Positions 57,351 to 64,000 of a stretch of 64,000 nucleotides of DNA are shown one piece after another (the first letter of the stretch is position 1; each line of letters opens with the position of its first letter). The notes beneath the pieces are model-generated. The model had not been told where the DNA came from. It made no database searches and saw only the letters and a program-made list of their open reading frames with translations. A program made the translations under genes and the position numbers. This DNA is from Brachypodium distachyon. Taxonomy: Eukaryota; Streptophyta; Magnoliopsida; Poales; Poaceae. The stretch spans positions 57,397,355 through 57,461,354 of the forward strand of contig NC_016131.3 in assembly GCF_000005505.3 (NCBI RefSeq), given 5' to 3'.

Positions 57351-60300
57351 ATGGGCAAGCGTAGCCAGAAATCAGTTCTTGATCGGGAGGAGGTAGATCG
57401 TGTCGATGAAGAGTCTTCATCGGGAGAGCAAATTGCCAGCTCTGGCTCAGGTAGCTCTCGTTCAGAAGAGCGCGACAACGAGCGACGGGTGGAAGAGAGT
57501 AACCCGCAGCCTTCTGAAACTCCCGCTAAGAAGCCAAGGAAGAAGACGCCGAGGGGGAGCCACAACTTGAAGGAGTTCTGTTACGTGGTCACCCGGCACT
57601 CTGAGAGAGGCCGCCCGGAGTCACCTGAGAGGCACAGAAGTCTTTCGCAACGACCTGTGGACTTGTGGAGCCATTGCACGTAAGTATTGTAAGATCACCG
57701 ACGAGTGGAGTGACATCTCCGAAGTCGTCTGAAACACGTGCATCGCGAACGTTGCAAGGAGGTTCCAAGTCACTGACGAGTGGCGCGAGCGATTCCTAGC
57801 GGCCGTCAACATATCAGTGCACAATGGACTTGCTAATTGGAAAACCACCGCTAGAAAGTGGATGGACAAACCCTATGAGATCATCAAGAATAAATGGCCA
57901 TCGGTAACTGATGAGGCCGAATGGGAAAAATTCAAGAAGGAATCGTCTGACCCTGCCTTCATTGCGAAGAGTGAACGTATGAGAGCGTTGCGCGCGAGGA
58001 AGCCCTTGAACCACAGGCTAGAGAGTGCAGGGAAAGAGGGGAAGAAGAAGGTCTGGCACAAGCAGGACCGAATTCTCGAGGCGGCACGTAGGGTGCCTCC
58101 AGTGCATGACATGCTGGAGGACCAACGTGCTAGAGAATATGCACGTCGGCACATGACACCCGAGGAGTGGGCGGGCATTGAGCCAATGGAGCCGCCTGTT
58201 AAAATAATTTACGGTAAGGGTTCACGTGCATTTATTTGTTTTCGGCGTTAATTATGACACTGCTGATCCATATAGACTCACGTCCTGTCTTATATGATAA
58301 CAGGAAAATGCCCACAAATGGGAGTAGAGTAAGAGGTCAGAAACCTCCGACAACTCCATGCGAAGCAAGAAGTGGGAGTCGGCTGTGACCGCCGGCTTGC
58401 AAAAGGCGGAGCACACGGGCCGTGTTCTAGGGGAAGGCAAAGGGGCCTGCTGGGATGATTATTTCCCGCCTGCTCCGAAGCGAAGCAGGGTCTGGAAAAA
58501 GCTAACCGCTTCTACTGAAATAATAGAACAAGGTAAGGCGGCGGCGCGAGAGCAGGCATCTATCGTGTCTCAAGAGGTGTCACGGGAATATGCAGTGCAA
58601 GCCGTCCATCATTTGGTGTCGGCATTGGCCAAAGACCACCCCGCCCTTGACGCCATACTCGGGGGAGGAGTGGAAAGTTTGAGGAACCTCCTCCCTCCTC
58701 TTCCCACGCGAAAGAGCACCCAATTGAAGGGCAGCGCCGCCTCCAACACATGTATGGACGACGAAGACACCTACACCCCAGGTTACAGCCCGGCTGCTAG
58801 CATGGACAACCCCCCCCCCCCCCCCGCTAGCCAACCGGACCCAAGCGAGGGCATCCGGGATAACGATCCGGGTCCGAGCGACAACATCCTTGTAAGCATA
58901 CTTTTCAAACACTTTTTCACTCCTTACCTTCATGAATAAAGATCTTACACACATATGCCTTCTTCTTGTTACGCGCAGGCACCGGTGAAGTGTCGTATCC
59001 ACGTTGACAAGCCTGGGAAGCCTGTAGGGGCCATTGGCCGCCTGATGCCCAGACAATCACCGCCACAGGTGCACATCATTCTTATGAACGAGGAACAAGC
59101 GAGTGTGATGGTGGACTCCGTCGTCGAGGAGCATCGGGATTATGCTATCCCGCTACCTCCGGAGGAAGGTGTGGATATCCTAGGCGGTTGTCCAAACTAC
59201 CGCATTATGTGGCCTAGGAGCTTGGTATCTCTCTATAGCAGCGCCGGCTGTCTATTGACTCCATCTCCCTCCACCCACAAAGGTACTTCTCATTCGCTGC
59301 TCGGCCTTTTCCCTAGGATACTTCCTCCTGTCGATGCTGGCGGAGATGAAGAGTGGGCAATGTCGATGCCTGCACAACTCAAAAATAGCCAGACCACAGG
59401 GTCGGCACAGGCTGGAAGCGTCCCTCCTACCTTCTCTCTCTTGGGTGCCGCTGAGTCCATGGGTGGCCGCAAGATCGATGACAAGTACAAGGCAGAGGAG
59501 CAGAAGGCATGGGACAATAAGAGGAGGCATAAAAAGAGGGGGCGCGGCGGCAAGACCATCAAGGAGTCCTCCAATGTCACTCAAGATGAGATATACTATG
59601 TGCCTGACATAACTGGAGTTTGGGAGGACAATAGGCCTGACATTCTCATCAAGAACCCCGTCAAGGCCAGAGATTCGAAGACGGATCCTATTTCGTGGCT
59701 AGGGAGTTTGACCGGGTGCTTATTTACTATCCTGAAAGACCGATGGTCACCGAAGATTCCCTGCGTGCCGTGTTCAGAGAGATGCAAGAGCTTCACTGGT
59801 TCTCAATAGCATGCCCAACAGATCAATGTTCGAATCCCAATAGACTATGGCTTCTTTGACCAAGAAACCGGTAACATTCAGGAACGTCCTATCACCTTTG
59901 GTGTGGAGTTCAAAGCACTGTTCCACCTCTTCAACCGCCAAAAGCTTGATATCAACCTCTTAAGGTTGTGGTCTGCATACCAAATAAGAGAACTACGGCG
60001 AATGGAGGTAAAAAAAAGTAGCCATTTTAGATCCCGCGATGTTCAACTACGGTGACATCGGTCTTGAGTCAGAAAAGGATGCCTCAAGAACCCTTGCATC
60101 TAAATACTTGGTGGCATGTCTCGAGAAATACGCGAACCACGACTTTATCCTCTTCTTCTTTAATTTGGAGTAAGTTCAATTTTATATATGGAACCGTTTG
60201 TTTTTTCTAATTCAGTCTTTCTTATACACCCTTAGATACTAAAGTTTGTTTCTTTTGAAAACAGAGACCATTGGGTCACACTACTCATTTGTTTGCCTTG

Positions 60301-60745
60301 GTCCGTGATGTACTACTTCGATTCACTACTTCTGAAGAAAGGTGTTCGAGGTAGGTTCTGGAAACCCATCAAATCACTCATTAACACTGCCTGGAAAGTG
60401 GCGACCAAGGGAAAACTAGCTGGTAACGGCTATAATGACGAGCCTCACCACAACCACAGGTTCCCTTGCCAGCAACAGCCACCCGGCAGTGTGTTCTGTG
60501 CCTATTACTGCTGTCACATCCTTATGGAGAATGCCAGCATGTTCAAGCCTGAGTGGAAGGGGTCATTCGCGGCGATGGAAGAGTACTGGCGGCCCCGAAT
60601 GACAATGGGACACCGACCTAAATGGGTCGTGTATAACATTCAAAGGGAGTTCGCCCATCTCATCAACAATGAGGTCATCAAGCCTAGTGCGGACTTCTAC
60701 GAACGCGTGGAACAAGTGGTGTCTAGGGTTCACCCACAACATTAG
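57351..60745 (+). pseudogene. Second CACTA gene: transposase_24 plus Ulp1-like protease, broken
   Basis: The first frame (57351, MGKRSQKSVLDREEVDRVDE) is charged and serine-rich with an RKKTPRGSHN basic patch. After a frameshift and an in-frame stop, a plant transposase_24 (Ptta/En/Spm) domain is seen at about 57730-58200: RFQVTDEWRERF, then EWEKFKKESSDPAF and KPLNHRLE. Later segments (58358-58939 and about 58979-59809) look like exons of the same gene, with a 16-C run coding for prolines at about 58810. The last part, about 60050-60745, is an Ulp1/C48-like cysteine protease: DHWVTLL with the histidine, YYFDSL with the aspartate, and QQQPPGSVFCAYYC with the cysteine. Frameshifts lie near 57680, 59800 and 60020. 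In grass CACTA elements such protease domains are common passengers whose role is unclear. Confidence 0.75.
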
Positions 60746-60923
60746 GACCTAGTTTGAAATGAGATACATTTGTATTCTTTATATGCTTCTATGAAATTTT
60801 GGCACTTTTTAATTATGCTTCTATGAAATTTTGACACTTTCTAATCAATGTCGTGAAGTGAGATAGTTTTGTATTCTTTACTTGCTTTAAATGATGTGGC
60901 TTTATATACATTTGTATGTCTAA

Positions 60924-60960
60924 ATGATGTGATGTGATGTGATGTGATGTGATGTGATGC
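60924..60960. repeat. (GATGT)n microsatellite
   Basis: About seven tandem GATGT units lie in the 3' flank of the second CACTA gene. Confidence 0.85.
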
Positions 60961-61089
60961 GGCTGTATATGTATTTTTATGTGATGTGCTGTATATACAA
61001 TCTGTGCTGTGCTGTATATACAATTCTGTGTATTTTCTGTGCATTTTTTGTGATTTTAATTATTATTTTAAATACCCAAAATGTATCGG

Positions 61090-61309
61090 TGTCGGTCGCT
61101 CGACCGCTTTGATGTGGCAACGCGACCGTTACTGATGATATCTACATCAGTAACAGTCATGTCGGCCCGCCCGCCACTGATGTATATATACATCAGTAAC
61201 GGTCACTGCGACCGTTACTGATGACAGTAACACGAAGTTAGCAACGGCGGTCCTGACCGTTACTGATGTTGTTTTTCGACCATTACTGATAAGCCTTTCT
61301 GTAGTAGTG
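61090..61309. repeat. CACTA 3' subterminal repeats and terminus
   Basis: ACATCAGTAACGGTCACTGCG and CGACCGTTACTGATGA units in both orientations lead to the terminus GCCTTTCTGTAGTAGTG at 61293-61309. Confidence 0.85.
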
Positions 61310-61761
61310 ATGCATGGCATGCCTTGCATCGATGCGCTCAGCCTTTTGTCATGCTTTAGCACACTCCATTTGTTTTTCGGGTAACCAGTAACTATGCATA
61401 TGTGACTATAGTGCTCCGATTTGCGACAAAGGAATAGAGATACGTTGGATTAAGATCCGATGGTCATCCCCGTTCTCTCCTCTCCCACATTATATCGTTG
61501 GATCAATATTCATCGGTCGAGCACGTCAACTGATCTCTAATTAAAAATCCAGACAACTTCTCAATATATATAAAAACCGTAAAATAAAAATATGTGAACG
61601 CGACACTTTGAAGCAAAACCAGGCAACTGTGAGTTAAGAGGGCAAAAGAAAAGTAGGCTGAGAAGACTGTGTTGACAGATAAGACGCGTGCGCTTAAAAT
61701 TGATGCATGCATGCATGCAGAGTTAATTAGATGGATGTGCCGACTGCCAAGGGGAAGCGAC

Positions 61762-62731
61762 TGTCGAAATCCACGAAACAGACCTCGTGGTGACACAAAA
61801 TCACGAAATAAACCCGACGCGAAACTATTTCACAGCTCTTAACCCTTTTGCTCAACGCCCAACAGCAATGAGTTATGCTATGTAGCTCAGCGCCTCTCTC
61901 CTCGGCGCTATGGCCCTGTCAGCGTGGCTAAACCAGATAGCGTGGCCAAGCATGTCCCCACCCACTGGTCATGTAGCGTCCTTCCTTGGGACGCTATACC
62001 CAAGATCTTCACGCCTAGATGACAGGCGCTATGCTGCAAAAACCTGTGGGCATCCGAATTTCGGTCTCCGTTTCATCGAAGTACTACATGGTGCAAGTAC
62101 TCTTACTTCTCTTTTGCATGCACAACCATCATCAGGCTGCGCCGGTGCATTTTGTTTTCAAGCCTGGACACTGCCGCTGCATGAAAAGATGAGAAGCACT
62201 TTTGGAACCACGAAATATGATGCCATCAGAAACTTATAAACAGTGCTAGCAATATTCAACTCAATATACAACTCTAGTGGGCAACGCATCAAACACCTAA
62301 CTATGTTAGTTAGAGTGAAATAACCACACAGACCAATGCCATGCAGGTAAGGAACGATCATTGCAATGTTTTTATAGCAAAAGTGCGAGCAACCTTACGC
62401 AATTAATTAATCCTTCTGAAGCAATCTGATTTATACGCATGAAAATCAAACCCATGCATAGCGCCTCTCATCTAGGCGTGAAGATGTTGAGTATAGCATC
62501 CCACGAAAAGACGTTACATGACCAGTGCGTGGAGACATGCCTGGCCACGCCGGATGGCTTGACCACGCTGACAGGGTCATAACGCCAAGAGAAAAGACGC
62601 TGAGCCACATAGTATAGCTCGTTGCTGTCGGGCGTTGAGAAAAATGTTAGGAGCTATTTTAAATAGTTCCGCGTCGGTTTCATTTTGTGATTTTGTTGTT
62701 TTAGCACGAGTTCTGCTTTGTCGATTTCGAC
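61762..62731. mobile_element. 970-bp foldback (MULE-like) element with about 280-bp inverted arms
   Basis: The left arm starts TGTCGAAATCCACGAAACAG and the right arm, reversed, starts GTCGAAATCGACAAAGCAG. The arms stay alignable for about 280 bases, to GCCTAGATGACAGGCGCTATG and GCCTAGATGAGAGGCGCTATG. Shared words include CTCAACGCCC, CCCTGTCAGCGTGG and CACTGGTCATGTA. GAAGCGAC flanks both sides (61754-61761 and 62732-62739), an 8-bp target duplication. Long terminal inverted repeats with an 8-10-bp duplication are typical of Mutator-like foldback elements, though an hAT relation is possible. The 400-base centre has no transposase and no recognised gene. Confidence 0.8.
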
Positions 62732-62739
62732 GAAGCGAC

Positions 62740-64000
62740 CAAGCACGGTGGAGCCAACAACGAATGACCGGCCGGCCACTCTGCCTGGCCCTGGTCTGGT
62801 CTCATCGTCTGGGCTAGCTAGCTAGTGGTCGATCTGGCCGCTTCTCGAAACGCTACGGCTATAGCTCTGCTAGTCCGTCGTCGGGAGCGGCCGGGGCGGA
62901 AAGTCACCTTTTGGCCTTTGATGCGTGCATGCCGATTCGCAAGCAAGCGCACAAGCGGAAGGCGTCAAAAGGAAGACGCCGGCATGGAACGGCACCCGGA
63001 GAAGGACACCACGCGATCCGGGAGTACTCGTACATGCGTGTCAGGGCAAAAAAGAAACTAAAGCCATGCAGCTTGCGTGCATGCACGCGCCCGGCCGAAG
63101 AACAGCGGAAGCACCGGGCTATTAGTAGCTACTGTACATTGGAGTAGCTATAGCTTGGTTGCATGCACACATTGGCCGGGCGTGCAGGATCGGCCACACA
63201 GAAAAGGTGCCGAAAGAATGTGATCGATCGGTCGGTCAAAAGTGTCACGATCCGGTCTAGTAGCTAATACTAGCACTAGCAAGCTAGCTTCTCCAAAATG
63301 AAACACACAATTGAAATTGCACAAAGAAAATGAATGGAAACTCGGAGCTCAAAATTTACAAGGTACAAGACCACATTTGTACAAAGGGAACGAAAGAAAA
63401 ACCAACTAGTCGGGCCAATCCTCAAGCCAGCGGATGGCCAATCCTCAAAACCCAATTGATCGATTATTTCTTGCGTCAACATAGAGACAAGGGGCAGTAA
63501 ATAAATGACCCAGACGAGATCTGCACGAGAGAGGCCGGGTGTGCATCCATGTACGGGTATCCAAAACGAGAAGATAGATACATCACATCAGATCAAGCAA
63601 AAAGTGACCTTCTGTTTCTACGTGCTTGTCTTAGTCGGAGCCCAATCAGACAGTCGAATTACTAATTACTCCAGTTAAGCCCCATCCCTGCCCGTAACCG
63701 TGCATGACGGGTGGGACCACGGAACCGCTAGCTTTGTAAGTGCCCCGGCCAAGCACGCGTCATGCGGGGCTCTCTCCTCTCTCTAGACTCTAGCTTTTTG
63801 ACCCCACCTAGCAGCACATAATATAAGGCTTATGTACCCAAAAGATGTGCGAGGCCCTCCAGTAGAATTGGTTGCGAGCTGGATCGATCGACCGTCAGAA
63901 GCATGCAGCCGAATCGCGTGCAGACAGACAGACAGAGCTAGGCACAAAAGTGGGCGATGGCGTGATATGTGCTCACGCCATTTCTCTCCCCCACTTTGAC
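62740..64000. other. Terminal intergenic region
   Basis: No gene is supported. Short frames at 62825-63147 are GC-rich without family resemblance. The last 60 bases can fold into an imperfect hairpin (63947-63997). A neighbouring gene may begin beyond the window. Confidence 0.5.

Larger units (their letters stand above)
51937..61309 (+). mobile_element. CACTA (En/Spm) transposon, 9.37 kb, decayed
   Basis: The left end is CACTGCTACAAAACAG and the right end, reversed, is CACTACTACAGAAAGGC. Both are followed by subterminal arrays of ACATCAGTAACGGTCG-like repeats in both orientations. A 3-bp target duplication, ATG, flanks it (51934-51936 and 61310-61312). Two genes lie inside in the same direction: a TNP2-like transposase gene and a second gene with a plant transposase_24 domain and an Ulp1-like protease domain. 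Both contain stops and frameshifts, and the transposase core is deleted, so the element is non-autonomous. The left terminus has diverged from the canonical CACTACTACA, which fits long inactivity. Confidence 0.93.

Noticed and set aside
1..64000. tRNA, rRNA or known microRNA genes.
   Set aside because: No cloverleaf with A and B boxes, rRNA core sequence or familiar microRNA was recognised by eye; a dedicated search was not possible.

Overview
The window is nuclear DNA from a grass, most likely Oryza or a very close relative. The evidence is spliced plant genes with GT-AG introns, GC-rich first exons beside AT-rich introns, many TA-flanked Stowaway MITEs beginning CTCCCTCCG-like, a grass CACTA element and a tungro-bacilliform-like integrated segment. 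From recall, rice PSAK, ERD4/OSCA3.1 and CIPK23 lie close together on the short arm of chromosome 7, so this looks like that neighbourhood. No search was run to confirm this.

Layout. Positions 1-30600 are gene-rich: the 3' end of AIR9 (+), psaK (+), an X8-domain secreted protein (-), a DYW pentatricopeptide-repeat protein (-), an OSCA3/ERD4-type mechanosensitive channel (-), a C3HC zinc-finger nuclear protein (-) and the CBL-interacting kinase CIPK23 (-). Positions 31500-51900 are gene-poor. They hold LINE/RNase H relics, a 136-bp minisatellite, a stray protein phosphatase 2A exon, an endogenous pararetrovirus-like piece with its promoter, many MITEs, a frameshifted F-box/FBD pseudogene, a 1.9-kb retroposon with a clear 11-bp target duplication, and one small orphan gene. 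Positions 51937-61309 are a single CACTA (En/Spm) transposon with ATG target duplication and two decayed genes. It is followed by a 970-bp foldback element with about 280-bp inverted arms. The last 1.3 kb shows no gene.

The host genes are not an operon and share no evident pathway. psaK (photosystem I) and the DYW PPR protein are predicted to act in organelles. OSCA3/ERD4 and CIPK23 concern membrane ion handling. AIR9 concerns cortical microtubules, the X8 protein the cell wall or plasmodesmata, and the C3HC protein the nucleus. I found no convincing new multi-gene system. The strongest leads are structural: the precisely delimited retroposon without reverse transcriptase, the foldback element, a deletion across the CACTA transposase core, an internal subterminal-repeat block in the CACTA element, a possible uORF in the CIPK23 leader and a GC-AG intron in CIPK23. 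Exon boundaries were read by eye; all host-gene models keep an open frame and correct intron phases throughout.
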